Shown: positions 53,682 through 61,700 of the stretch, piece by piece
How positions within the stretch are numbered: position 1 is the stretch's first letter
Layout: each line of letters starts with the position of its first letter
Assembly: GCF_047324305.1 (NCBI RefSeq)
Contig: NZ_CP178740.1
Span: forward strand, 2,728,001-2,792,000
Reading direction: 5' to 3'
Length of the DNA: 64,000 nt
DNA from: Acerihabitans sp047324305
Lineage (GTDB): Bacteria > Pseudomonadota > Gammaproteobacteria > Enterobacterales > Enterobacteriaceae
The notes under the pieces: model-generated
Databases searched by the model: none
The model's input: the letters and a program-made list of their open reading frames with translations, nothing else
Told to the model about the DNA's origin: nothing
Made by a program: the position numbers and the translations under genes

Positions 53682-53974
53682 GGTCATCCAGTTTTCTATT
53701 AAGTTGAATTCCTTAATAAATTTTATCCCTGCCAGTTGTCAAGATCCGCAGGTTGACCCGTATTTTTGCTTGTAGATCATGAGAGTGGGTCGGTAGTACG
53801 GAAATAAGTCCGGTTCGTTCCTTCGGTTCGATTCCCCCTCAATATATATAAATCGTAATGACATTGGCGTTACGGGTTCTGTATAATTAATATCCATCTG
53901 GCCAGCCATTATGCTGTTTAACAAAGCAGATGGGGTTTAGGCTTAGTAAGCAATCAATGCCAGGCGAGCTACGC
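53682..53974. other. Left flank of the tRNA-Phe-linked accessory block
   Basis: About 290 bases without a gene between repeat copy 1 and the SDR gene. The segment GGTTCGTTCCTTCGGTTCGATTCCCC near 53812 looks superficially like a tRNA T-arm, but I find no matching acceptor stem. No integrase reading frame is present. Confidence 0.35.
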
Positions 53975-54688
53975 TTACCACGTCTCGCGCCACGGCCTGA
54001 CTTCCGTCTCAAAACTCCAACCTTTCCTGGGCTGAGTCGTCATAAAGTAGGCGGCCTCGGCTACTGCTTGCGGAGCAACAAATTCATCTTCAGGTCTGTC
54101 AGGCATGCTTTCACGTGTCTTAGGTAGATCAACAATACCGTCAATCACCACAACTGAAACATGAATGCCTTCTGGCCATAACTTACGTGCCATGGATTCA
54201 GCCAGACTATGCTGTGCTGCTTTAGCTGGCGCAAATGCCGCTGTATTAGCGCCGCCACGGCGGGATGCCGTCGCGCCAATGAAAACAATATCGCCCTTTT
54301 GATTAGCCTTCATTAGAGGAATAATTTGCTGCGCGCACAGCAACGCTCCATAGGCATTGACTCGCCATGCCGATTCAAACTGTTCCGGCGTGATGGATTC
54401 AACGTCGGCAAAAACACCGGAACCGGCGTTGAAGATTAACACTTCCGCATGCCCCAGCTCTTTATGAATGGCGCTAAATGCCGTAACTACAGATGTCTGG
54501 TCTCCTACATCACATGCATAGGCTTTGGCATTACTGATCTTATTCGCCAGTTCCTGAGTTTTTTCGAGGCTACGCGCTAGCAGGGCAACACTATATCCAG
54601 CGTCTGAAAAACGTTTTGCCAGAGCCTGTCCATTCCCGGCTCCTGCTCCGGCAATCACTGCGACTGGGCGGGCGTTCTTATCACTCAT
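53975..54688 (-). CDS. SDR-like protein with altered active site
   Basis: This 237-residue protein has an SDR Rossmann start (VAVIAGAGAGNGQALAKRF), the NAG motif (FNAGSG) and the active-site lysine. The usual tyrosine of YxxxK is phenylalanine here (FAPAK, Phe152 and Lys156), so standard catalysis is doubtful. It might be a non-catalytic or altered member. A TTCCA-N4-TGGAA dyad lies 94 bases ahead of its start, matching the site beside the LysR gene at 56160. The gene is probably controlled by that LysR. Confidence 0.85.
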   Translation of the reverse strand: MSDKNARPVAVIAGAGAGNGQALAKRFSDAGYSVALLARSLEKTQELANKISNAKAYACDVGDQTSVVTAFSAIHKELGHAEVLIFNAGSGVFADVESITPEQFESAWRVNAYGALLCAQQIIPLMKANQKGDIVFIGATASRRGGANTAAFAPAKAAQHSLAESMARKLWPEGIHVSVVVIDGIVDLPKTRESMPDRPEDEFVAPQAVAEAAYFMTTQPRKGWSFETEVRPWRETW

Positions 54689-54781
54689 GGTTATTGCTCC
54701 ATTGATAGTTGGCTATGGCTTACCCTTTAAAATGCTAGAACATATTTTTATTTTTAGACGTTCATATTACGGAATTGTGTT

Positions 54782-54795
54782 TTCCATTTATGGAA
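54782..54795. promoter_or_regulatory. TTCCA-N4-TGGAA dyad upstream of the SDR-like gene
   Basis: TTCCA (54782-54786) and TGGAA (54791-54795) form a perfect dyad. An identical arm pair lies at 56163-56176 between the LysR and isochorismatase genes, 1.4 kb away. The match suggests a shared regulator, most likely the LysR protein. Confidence 0.65.
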
Positions 54796-54935
54796 TAATA
54801 AAACCATCACTATATAAGATAGTATCTGCTCCGCAGCATTCCTGAATTTATTAGCCCGCTATGAAGGAAATATTAAAAATGAATCATTTGGGTCATTCAT
54901 GTCAGTTTTTTGGCTGAATAAATTTTTTCATCAGG

Positions 54936-55233
54936 ATGAACATTAACACCATGATAGTAGAAGATGCCGTTTTAGGGTTGATTGTTGTGGCTTTTATAAC
55001 CGGTTTTGTTGTGAATATTATTGGCCCCACAGTTTCTTATTTTAAACATGTGGGGGTTAGCGACTCTGGTTACGGCATGACTTATTGTGACTGCAGCCGT
55101 TCTGGTCGCTCTCTATCATCAGGAAATAGGACGGTTTTTCATTCCCTTAATTTTACTTGCCTTTATACTCATCTCAATTTCACGACCTATCTCAGTTTCT
55201 GTTAAAAGTGACAGGTACTTTCTCTCATCTTAA
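54936..55233 (+). pseudogene. Broken small membrane protein
   Basis: ATG 54936 opens a frame that is strongly hydrophobic for 40 residues (EDAVLGLIVVAFITGFVVNI), then turns polar. The +1 frame then becomes hydrophobic (IVTAAVLVALYHQE, FFIPLILLAFILIS) up to the TAA at 55231-55233 and contains an in-frame TGA near 55078. The pattern fits one former protein with two or three membrane helices disrupted by a frameshift and a stop. I do not recognise the family. Confidence 0.5.
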
Positions 55234-55278
55234 TTTTTGCCGGGCGGCGTAAGATTGCAGCCCTAAATCATCCACCTT

Positions 55279-56160
55279 TCATTTTAAATGTTCACGTAGG
55301 TACTCGATAAATACCTGAACTTTGGCAGGTAACAAACGTGTTTCCGTCAATGCATAGATTGTCACCGCTTCAGCTTCATAGGGCGCTAATATCCTTGTTA
55401 AATCATTACGTTTAACATCATCTGCAACGATGAGTTCTGGCAACACCGCTACCCCTATCCCCATCGTCGCCAGGCGGCGCATCATCCCGATGCTGTTCAT
55501 CTGGAAACGCCCGGAAGTCCGAACACTCACCTTTTCCTCGCCATGATAGAGATGCCAGCTCGCGGTTTTTTCCGGGCGCATGACAAGGCATTCATGTTCA
55601 GACAGGGCTTGTGGTGTGTCAGGAGTGCCTTTTGCCGCAATATATTGTGGAGAAGCATAAACATATCGAGGTAATGCACCCAGTTTACGCGCTATTAGTC
55701 CTGAGTCGGGCAGCGCCCCCATCCGGATGGCGAGGTCGAAGGGTTCCGACACCAGATCGACATTTCGGGGAGTAAGGTCGAAATCAAAGCTGATGCCAGG
55801 ATAACGCTCAGAGAACTGGCAGATGATCGGTGTCAGAACCACGATGGCAAAATCAGCCGGCAGTGAGATTCTTAGCAAACCTTCAGGATTGGCCAACATG
55901 GTACCCAGTTGTTCATGCGCAAGTCGGGCTTCATCCACAATACGTCGGCAGCGCTCATAATAAATCTGGCCCGCTTCAGTCAGTTCTATCTTGCGCGTTG
56001 TTCGATGTAACAACCGCAGGCCAATGGTCTTTTCCAGCTCCCCAATCTTGCGAGAAAGCGTAGAGTTTGGCATGCCTAACGACTCCGCCGCGCCGCGAAA
56101 GCTTTTAGCTTTAACGACTTCAACGAAGTAAGACATGTGATTCAGAAGCTCCATATGCAT
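55279..56160 (-). CDS. LysR-family regulator
   Basis: This 293-residue protein has an N-terminal helix-turn-helix (SFRGAAESLGMPNSTLSRKI at about residues 20-40) and the LysR effector domain, in the subgroup that includes E. coli DmlR-like regulators. The ATG at 56154 is an alternative start. It is divergent from the isochorismatase-like gene, with a TTCCA-N4-TGGAA dyad right before the start. The same dyad occurs ahead of the SDR-like gene, suggesting that it controls both sides. Confidence 0.9.
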   Translation of the reverse strand: MHMELLNHMSYFVEVVKAKSFRGAAESLGMPNSTLSRKIGELEKTIGLRLLHRTTRKIELTEAGQIYYERCRRIVDEARLAHEQLGTMLANPEGLLRISLPADFAIVVLTPIICQFSERYPGISFDFDLTPRNVDLVSEPFDLAIRMGALPDSGLIARKLGALPRYVYASPQYIAAKGTPDTPQALSEHECLVMRPEKTASWHLYHGEEKVSVRTSGRFQMNSIGMMRRLATMGIGVAVLPELIVADDVKRNDLTRILAPYEAEAVTIYALTETRLLPAKVQVFIEYLREHLK

Positions 56161-56162
56161 TG

Positions 56163-56176
56163 TTCCATCAGTGGAA
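56163..56176. promoter_or_regulatory. TTCCA-N4-TGGAA dyad beside the LysR gene
   Basis: TTCCA (56163-56167) and TGGAA (56172-56176) form a perfect dyad at the start of the LysR gene, about 145 bases ahead of the isochorismatase-like gene. A half-match TTCCA-AAAAT-TGG follows near 56203. The same dyad precedes the SDR-like gene at 54688. Confidence 0.65.
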
Positions 56177-56316
56177 TGTTTAATTCTAATTTTAGCTATT
56201 TATTCCAAAAATTGGCAGCCTATAATTTAGTCATTCGCACCGAATTAACAAAATCCTTGCGATGTGCTAACAAATGCACCTGCATAAAAACATTATTAAA
56301 CAATAGGATAATACTG

Positions 56317-56898
56317 ATGAGCTTTGAAAGATTTACCGCTGACAATTCCGCCATGCTGTTGATTGATCATCAGGTTGGTACGATGGGCTGGGCAAAATCG
56401 ATGCCTTTCGACGAACTTAAACGTAATGCTCTGATGCTGGCAAAATCGGCTGCCATTCTGGATATGCCCGTCGTGTTGACCTCGAGCATGGAAGAATATG
56501 CGCAGGGGCCATTGCTTGAAGAACTGGAAACAATTATTCCAAAAGAATTCAAGGCGCGCATCAAACGCATGGGCATCGTCAACGCTATGGATGATGAGAA
56601 ATTTGCCGCGGCGGTTAAGGCGACGGGAAGAAAGAAATTGATCATTGCTGGCGTCACTAATGATGTCTGCACCGTGTACCCAGCCCTAACGCTTGCCGCA
56701 CAGGGTTTTGACATCCAGGTTGTTGCAGATGCAGGCGCATCTCCAACCAAAATGGCGGATGACATCGCGCTGCGCCGTATGGATAAGAACGGCATTACGC
56801 TTACCACCACTAATCAGCTCATTGCTGAGCTGGCTGGTAGCTGGGCCACGCCTGAAGGTGAAAAACTGGTTCAGGTCCTCATGGAGTCATTCCAGTAA
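56317..56898 (+). CDS. YcaC-like isochorismatase-family hydrolase
   Basis: This 193-residue protein has the isochorismatase fold: Asp17 in LLIDHQVGTM, a basic residue in KRMG and Cys118 in TNDVCTVYPALT. These form the usual Asp-Lys-Cys set. It resembles YcaC of E. coli, whose natural substrate is unknown. Start 56317 has AGGATAA upstream. A longer in-frame frame upstream crosses the LysR promoter and is not used. It is probably co-transcribed with the pirin gene behind it (92-base gap). Confidence 0.88.
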   Translation: MSFERFTADNSAMLLIDHQVGTMGWAKSMPFDELKRNALMLAKSAAILDMPVVLTSSMEEYAQGPLLEELETIIPKEFKARIKRMGIVNAMDDEKFAAAVKATGRKKLIIAGVTNDVCTVYPALTLAAQGFDIQVVADAGASPTKMADDIALRRMDKNGITLTTTNQLIAELAGSWATPEGEKLVQVLMESFQ

Positions 56899-56990
56899 GT
56901 TTGGGCGTGGACAATAAATTCAACTATTGCGATAGCAATTTAGCCTCGTTAACCACTTCCTGGCTGGTCGCGCCGTAATAAGGAATCATC

Positions 56991-57743
56991 ATGGGCAATA
57001 TGCAAAAAATTTTTCGTAGTAATAAACACCGTCATGGTTCAGGTGGTTTTGGTATCGAAATCCTCTGGCCGGGTATGGTGCAGCAATCTGATGATAGTGG
57101 TATTGGCGCCATAGGTCGTATTGACCATGCGAATATAAAGCCGGGTACAGTTATCTCTATGCATCCACATAAAGACGATGAAATCCTGACTTATGTGCGT
57201 AAAGGGGAAATGCTGCATCTCGACACCGTGGGTAATGAAGAAAAGATCTCAAATTCGCGTCTGATGCTGATGAATGCGGGCCATACTTTTCAACACGAAG
57301 AGCGCATCTTGGGTAAGCATGGCGATTCTATGCAGTGCCTGCAAATTTTTGTGCGCCCTGTTCAGAGCAACCTAAGGCCTCAGGTCCAGTTCCATGATTT
57401 TGGCACGCCGTACAGTGAACATGCCTGGAGATTGATCGCTGGGCCAGAAAATGCGCCATTGATCTTCCGGTCCCAAACCTGGTTGCAGGATGCTCGCCTG
57501 AGCCAGAATGAAGAGCTATCTTTGCCGAACATTCCCGTCCTTGGCGTTACGAGAATACTTTATGTTTTCGAGGGGCGAGCAAAAATTGGCGATATTGAAC
57601 TCGAGAGTGGTGAAAGCGTCATCATCAGCGACAATGGGGCACATACTATAAAAGTGGAACAAAATACCGATCTGGTTTTATTTACCACTGATCCAGCCGC
57701 AAGGGTTTTCCGTGAAGGTATGTTCAGCGGCAATATCAGGTAA
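56991..57743 (+). CDS. Pirin-family protein
   Basis: This 250-residue bicupin has the metal motif MHPHKDDEILTYVRKGEM (His58, His60) and the second pair at QHEE (His102, Glu104). Such pirins can act as quercetinases or metal-dependent sensors, but most have no defined substrate. The second cupin is degenerate. It follows the isochorismatase-like gene, with a weak ribosome site (AAGGAATC). Pirin plus isochorismatase plus SDR with a LysR is a common layout of aromatic or quinone detoxification modules. Confidence 0.9.
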   Translation: MGNMQKIFRSNKHRHGSGGFGIEILWPGMVQQSDDSGIGAIGRIDHANIKPGTVISMHPHKDDEILTYVRKGEMLHLDTVGNEEKISNSRLMLMNAGHTFQHEERILGKHGDSMQCLQIFVRPVQSNLRPQVQFHDFGTPYSEHAWRLIAGPENAPLIFRSQTWLQDARLSQNEELSLPNIPVLGVTRILYVFEGRAKIGDIELESGESVIISDNGAHTIKVEQNTDLVLFTTDPAARVFREGMFSGNIR

Positions 57744-57807
57744 AAACCATTGAATTTGGCGAAACAATATAAGCCTGCCAAAATTAATGGGGTTGGCTTT
57801 TTCTAGG

Positions 57808-58294
57808 TCAGGTCAAATAGCATTGCACTATTTTTTTGAGAGTAGATGATGACATGACTTGCGTTCTGTCTTTAACCATCGTGCCCAGTATTTTCTCTCT
57901 GTTTCGCTGCAAGCAAGTTTTGCCGGAGCGGCGGGCATTTCTCTGCTTAACCTTGTAAACCCGTATATCCGCCAGCTCAGGATGCAGTAACAACAGAGTC
58001 AATTTGTCAGCCGCTCTGCCGAACCCAGTCTGGAGCGCTCTGCCTGACATCCGGACTTTATAACCTTAGGGAACGTTTCAATTTTCCAGCGATGCTGTAC
58101 CTTTCCAGCTTTTCCGTGGCCTCAGCCAGACTTGTCATCGGCAGGTCCGTCGGTAACCCAGTATGGCCGGTAAGACCAACGCCGTTCAGTCCATCACCCC
58201 CTAGATGGACGATGCCCTCACATCTCATCTGCGGGCCAGTCTGACCGTGGATGACCGGCCCATGACCTCGCCTCGCTTTGAGCCCGATGCCCAT
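57808..58294 (-). pseudogene. Probable decayed IS4-type transposase C-terminus
   Basis: Two short frames on the - strand read LAEATEKLERYSIAGKLKR (upstream) and then, after a stop, GFGRAADKLTLLLLHPELAD and IRVYKVKQRN. The order of a helix with ATEKLERY, a break and an AADKLTLLL stretch resembles the C-terminal part of IS4/Tn5-type transposases. There is no DDE core, no terminal repeats and no complete frame. The assignment is tentative. Confidence 0.4.
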
Positions 58295-58351
58295 CTGCTG
58301 TGCGGGTACGGCCAGGCGCTGGCGCGGTGGCTGGTGGAACGTAGATTATCG

Positions 58352-58512
58352 CCGGACTCGGACAAAAACGCCGGGAGCGTTTTTGCACAGCGCTTTAGCG
58401 CTGGCCCGCAGGGCGAGCCTCAGGGATGAGGCGAGTCATCGAACGCCGTTCGATGGAGAGTCCAGACGCCAGAAAGCAAAAAACCAGCTGCTAAGCTGGT
58501 TTCTTTAATTCA
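58352..58512 (-). repeat. RtT-like repeat, copy 2 (tRNA end truncated)
   Basis: This copy begins with a shortened tRNA-Phe end (GCCGGACTCGGA) and then follows copy 3 base for base with few changes. It contains the hairpin series and ends in the CCAGCT/AGCTGG terminator stem at about 58485-58500. The truncated end lies exactly where decayed element sequence joins, so this is likely an insertion boundary. Confidence 0.85.
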
Positions 58513-58678
58513 TGGTGCCCGGACTCGGACAAAAACGCCGGGAGCGTTTTTGCACAGCGCGTCAGCGCTGGCCCGCAGGGCGAGCCTCATGGATGAGGCG
58601 AGTCATCGAACGCCGTTCGATGGAGAGTCCAGACGCCAGAAAGCAAAAAACCAGCTGCTAAGCTGGTTTAATCAAAAA
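58513..58678 (-). repeat. RtT-like repeat, copy 3, downstream of tRNA-Phe
   Basis: The 166-base unit directly follows the CCA end of tRNA-Phe on the - strand. It contains the terminator stem CCAGCT/AGCTGG (58651-58666), hairpins with arms CATCGAACG, GCCTCAT, GCCC/GGGC, CAGCGC and AAAAACGC, and at its far end another copy of the tRNA's last 17 bases. This arrangement equals the RtT repeats behind E. coli tyrT, where each unit also ends with a piece of the tRNA. A stable RNA may be processed from it. Confidence 0.85.
58644..58670 (-). terminator. tRNA-Phe terminator
   Basis: Read on the - strand, AAACCAGCT-TAGC-AGCTGGTTTTTTGC lies just after the CCA end of tRNA-Phe. The six-base stem with flanking A/T pairs and a T-run is an intrinsic terminator. 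The same hairpin recurs in repeat copies 1 and 2. Confidence 0.85.
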
Positions 58679-58754
58679 TGGTGCCCGGACTCGGAATCGA
58701 ACCAAGGACACGGGGATTTTCAATCCCCTGCTCTACCGACTGAGCTATCCGGGC
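58679..58754 (-). tRNA. pheU: tRNA-Phe (anticodon GAA)
   Basis: On the - strand the 76 bases fold as a full cloverleaf: acceptor GCCCGGA / TCCGGGC, anticodon loop TTGAAAA with anticodon GAA, T-arm GGTTCGATTCC, and an encoded CCA. The sequence is that of enterobacterial tRNA-Phe as I remember it. It lies next to yjdC, as pheU does in E. coli, where it is an integration site for genomic islands. A strong promoter precedes it and a terminator follows. Confidence 0.97.
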
Positions 58755-58764
58755 AACGCGCCGC

Positions 58765-58793
58765 ATTAAACCGTATTGACTGCTGTTCGTCAA
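58765..58793 (-). promoter_or_regulatory. Sigma-70 promoter of tRNA-Phe
   Basis: On the - strand TTGACG (58788-58793) and TTTAAT (58765-58770) are separated by exactly 17 bases, followed by a GC-rich discriminator (GCGGCGC). The tRNA starts about 11 bases after the -10 box. This is the pattern of a stringently controlled stable RNA promoter. Confidence 0.8.
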
Positions 58794-58861
58794 TGGATTT
58801 ATCAAGGATTTATGCGTAACCCCACTCAATCGCTGACTTTTCAGGCAAAAGAGCGCGCAAT

Positions 58862-59437
58862 TCAGCTCAACGCGCCGTTTTTACGGCACAGCGCCAGCCG
58901 CAGGATATCCTCCGCCAAACGGCGCGCCACGGCCACATCCTGGAGCTGATGCTTCACCAGCAGCTTGCTCAGGCAACCTTCCAGGATCAGTTCCATTTGC
59001 TGCGCCACCATGGTGGGATCATCGGTTTCCAACTGGTCGAGCAGTTCGCGGGTGTAGGCGTAGGATGCCTGTTTTTGCCGTTCGGCCAACTGATGGATCG
59101 GATGGTCGGCGGCCGGATAAAAACTACAGGCGGCAACAAACAGGCAGCCGGGGTAACGCTGCTGGCGCACCTGCTCGTCCAGTACCTTATAGCGCGCCAA
59201 CAGCTTTTGCTGCGGGTCAAGGGTCGCATCCAGCAGCAGCTGGCTGCGCCAGCCGTCCACCTGCTCGCCGTGGTAGCGCAGGCAGTCCAGCAGCAGCGCC
59301 TCCCGGTCCGGCCAGTACTGCTCAAGCTCGGCGCGCGGAATCGCCAGGCCGTCGGCAAGCATCTCCAGTGAAACGAGGGTAAAACCTTTTTGTTCCAAAA
59401 GGTTCAACGCATAATCCAGTACCTGTTCGCGTTGCAC
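58862..59437 (-). CDS. yjdC: YjdC, TetR-type regulator
   Basis: This 191-residue protein has the size and layout of E. coli YjdC: an N-terminal helix-turn-helix region (MQREQVLDYALNLLEQKGF) and a C-terminal domain with RYPGCLFVAACSFYPAADHP. The gene order aspA-cutA-dsbD-yjdC is also that of E. coli. It follows dsbD by 43 bases on the same strand. The regulatory targets are not clear from the sequence. Confidence 0.93.
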   Translation of the reverse strand: MQREQVLDYALNLLEQKGFTLVSLEMLADGLAIPRAELEQYWPDREALLLDCLRYHGEQVDGWRSQLLLDATLDPQQKLLARYKVLDEQVRQQRYPGCLFVAACSFYPAADHPIHQLAERQKQASYAYTRELLDQLETDDPTMVAQQMELILEGCLSKLLVKHQLQDVAVARRLAEDILRLALCRKNGALS

Positions 59438-59480
59438 GTATGCCTCCTAAAAGCTTGCGGTTGCCAGTCCCTAGTGTCGG

Positions 59481-61208
59481 TTATGGGGCGACTTTCTGCA
59501 AATGGCGCTGAAAGTCATCGGCATCCAGGAAGCCGGTTACCCTTGAGCCAGGAATTTCCCGTCCCTGGCGGTCGAAAAACAGGATGGTGGGCAGGCCCAA
59601 CACCCGCAACTCCTTGAGCAGGGCCTGTTGCTCCGGCGAATTGGCCGTGACATCCGCCTGTAATAACGTCAGCTTGGCAAGCTGACGTTTCACCCCATCG
59701 GCGGGGAAGGTGTATTTTTCAAATTCTTTACAGGCGACGCACCAGTCCGCATACAAATCCAGCATCACCGGCCGGTCGGGCGAGGCGTTCAGCGCCTGGT
59801 TAATCTGCGCGCTGGTGGCAACGCGCCTGAAGACGGGCGCCGCGCCGTCCATGGCGGCATTTACGCCCGCCGTGGGCGAAAATGCCCAGTCCTGCAGCGG
59901 CCTGGCCGCCACGACCATCAGCACCAGCAGGATCATTTGCAGCAGTCGGGCGCCGCGAAAACGGCCCTCCCGGCTGGCGAGCAGCGCCCAGGCGAAAAAA
60001 GCGACCGCCAGCCCGCTCCACAGCCGCAGTCCCCAGGTATCGCCAAACACGCGCTCCAGCAAAAACACCGGCAGCGCCAGGATAACAAAGCCCATGCCTT
60101 GTTTGATCTGCTGCATCCACGGGCCGCCGCGCGGCAGCAGGCGGTGGCCGAACACCGCCACCAGGATCAGCGGGATCCCCATGCCCAGGGCATACAGATA
60201 AAGCGTCACGCCGCCGACGGCCAGGTTACCGCTTTGAGCAATATACAGCAAAATAGCGCCGAGCGGCGCGGTGGTGCAGGGCGAGCAAAACAGCCCCGCC
60301 AGCGCGCCCATGATAAAGACGCCGGGCAAGGCGCCGCCCCGCTGCCGATTGCTCCAGAGCGTCAGGCGGGTTTGCAGCGCCACCGGCAGTTGCAGGGTAA
60401 ATAACCCGAACATGGACAGCGCCAGGAGGATAAACAGCGCCGACAGGCCGATCAGCACCGCGGGCTGCTGCAATGCGGCCTGGAACCGCAGCCCGGCGGC
60501 GGCCACCGCCATGCCGAGCGCGGTATAGGTTATCGCCATGCCCTGCACATATACCCCGGCAAGCGCCAGTACCCGTCCGGTGCTGAGCCGCGCCGTACCG
60601 GCGCCGAGGATAATGCCGGAAATCAGCGGATACATGGGCAGCACGCAGGGCGTAAAGGCGATGCCGATACCGATAAGCAGCGCCCATAGCGGGGAGAAGG
60701 GCAGGGCGCCGGCGTCCGCCGGCCGGGACGGCGTTATCGCCGCCGGTGCGGAAGGGGCGCCGGTGCCGGCGACCGGCGATAACGGCACCACCCGGGTCTC
60801 GGGCGGATAGCAAAAACCGGCGTCGGCGCAGCCCTGGTAGGTAACCCGCACCGTCGCGCCGCCGGACGCGTCCAGCAGCGGCACGTTTAACCGCAGGCTG
60901 GTGCGGTAGATTTGCACGTCGCCGAAAAATTCATCGTGATGGTTCAGCCCTGTGGGCATGGCGGGGTCGCCCAGCCGGGCGCCGGCCGGTTCCAGCTTGA
61001 TTTGTTGGCGGTAAAGATAATAACCGGGGCGGATCTGCCAGCTCAGCGCCAAATCGGCGCCCTGCTGGTGAAAATCAAAACTAAACGCCTGGTCGGCCGG
61101 CACAAAGGTCGTGGCCGGCGAATTGCCGAACAGCGCGGCGGCGGCGGGCGGCGGCAGGCCGATGCCCAGCCATGCCAGCAGGATCAGTGTAAGGACGCGT
61201 TGAGCCAT
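59481..61208 (-). CDS. dsbD: DsbD, thiol:disulfide interchange protein
   Basis: This 575-residue membrane protein moves electrons from cytoplasmic thioredoxin to periplasmic DsbC, DsbG and CcmG. A signal peptide (ending AAAA, about residue 25) leads a periplasmic alpha domain with the cysteine pair in CADAGFC. The eight-helix beta domain has its two cysteines in FTPCVLP and FCSPCTTAP. The thioredoxin-like gamma domain near the end has the CVAC motif in DWCVACKEFE. All six catalytic cysteines are present. It overlaps cutA by 25 bases, as in E. coli. Confidence 0.96.
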   Translation of the reverse strand: MAQRVLTLILLAWLGIGLPPPAAAALFGNSPATTFVPADQAFSFDFHQQGADLALSWQIRPGYYLYRQQIKLEPAGARLGDPAMPTGLNHHDEFFGDVQIYRTSLRLNVPLLDASGGATVRVTYQGCADAGFCYPPETRVVPLSPVAGTGAPSAPAAITPSRPADAGALPFSPLWALLIGIGIAFTPCVLPMYPLISGIILGAGTARLSTGRVLALAGVYVQGMAITYTALGMAVAAAGLRFQAALQQPAVLIGLSALFILLALSMFGLFTLQLPVALQTRLTLWSNRQRGGALPGVFIMGALAGLFCSPCTTAPLGAILLYIAQSGNLAVGGVTLYLYALGMGIPLILVAVFGHRLLPRGGPWMQQIKQGMGFVILALPVFLLERVFGDTWGLRLWSGLAVAFFAWALLASREGRFRGARLLQMILLVLMVVAARPLQDWAFSPTAGVNAAMDGAAPVFRRVATSAQINQALNASPDRPVMLDLYADWCVACKEFEKYTFPADGVKRQLAKLTLLQADVTANSPEQQALLKELRVLGLPTILFFDRQGREIPGSRVTGFLDADDFQRHLQKVAP

Positions 61209-61612
61209 GATAGATAATCTGGATCGCCACCCTGGACGGGTAATACCAGTAACTCCGGAGTTTGATAAGGATGGTGTTTTTTAATGCAGGCAATCAGTTC
61301 TTGCTGATGGCGGACATGGCTTTTTATCAGCATCTGCACTTCGTCTTCCTGTTCCAGCTTGCCTTCCCAGAAATAAAACGAGGTTGCCCCCGGCAGCAGC
61401 GTGACGCAACCGGCCAGCTTCGCGCCGAGCAGGGTGCCCGCCAGCGCCTGCGCGGTGGTTTTATCCGGGGCGGTGCAAAGGATGATGATGATGCCGTTTT
61501 CAGCGGCGCCGCATGCGGTGGAGCTGTTTTCAGATGTTTGGGTTTCAGTCGTGTCCGCGGCGCCGGGATCGGCTGCCGGGATACGTTTTCCTGCCGGGAA
61601 TTTTGCTGCCAT
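61184..61612 (-). CDS. cutA: CutA, divalent cation tolerance protein, with long N-terminus
   Basis: This 142-residue protein contains the complete CutA1 fold (IIIILCTAPDKTTAQALAGT to GGDPDYLSWLNASLH), a PII-like trimer linked to copper tolerance. It has about 30 extra residues at the N-terminus compared with E. coli CutA, rich in Ala, Thr, Ser and Pro. GAGG lies five bases upstream of ATG 61612, and no later ATG exists before the fold, so the extension is likely real or the start is a non-ATG codon. It overlaps dsbD. Confidence 0.9.
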   Translation of the reverse strand: MAAKFPAGKRIPAADPGAADTTETQTSENSSTACGAAENGIIIILCTAPDKTTAQALAGTLLGAKLAGCVTLLPGATSFYFWEGKLEQEDEVQMLIKSHVRHQQELIACIKKHHPYQTPELLVLPVQGGDPDYLSWLNASLH

Positions 61613-61700
61613 GACAACCTCGCGGTATAGCGCCGACCGGCAGTATAACCCGGCCGGCGCTACGGCGACAGCAATGAAAAACGCAAGAGGCTACCCGCGG

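Noticed and set aside
53500..53690. The hairpin-rich repeat as a CRISPR array
   Set aside because: There are only one or two units per place, of about 166 bases, with tRNA ends and terminators and no short repeat-spacer pattern.
53812..53838. A second tRNA gene suggested by a T-arm-like sequence
   Set aside because: No matching acceptor, D or anticodon stem can be folded around it.
58205..58819. Open frames on the + strand that run through the RtT-like repeats
   Set aside because: They read through hairpins and the antisense of tRNA-Phe, so they are chance frames; the first 50 codons (58205-58350) could be a worn gene end but match nothing I know.
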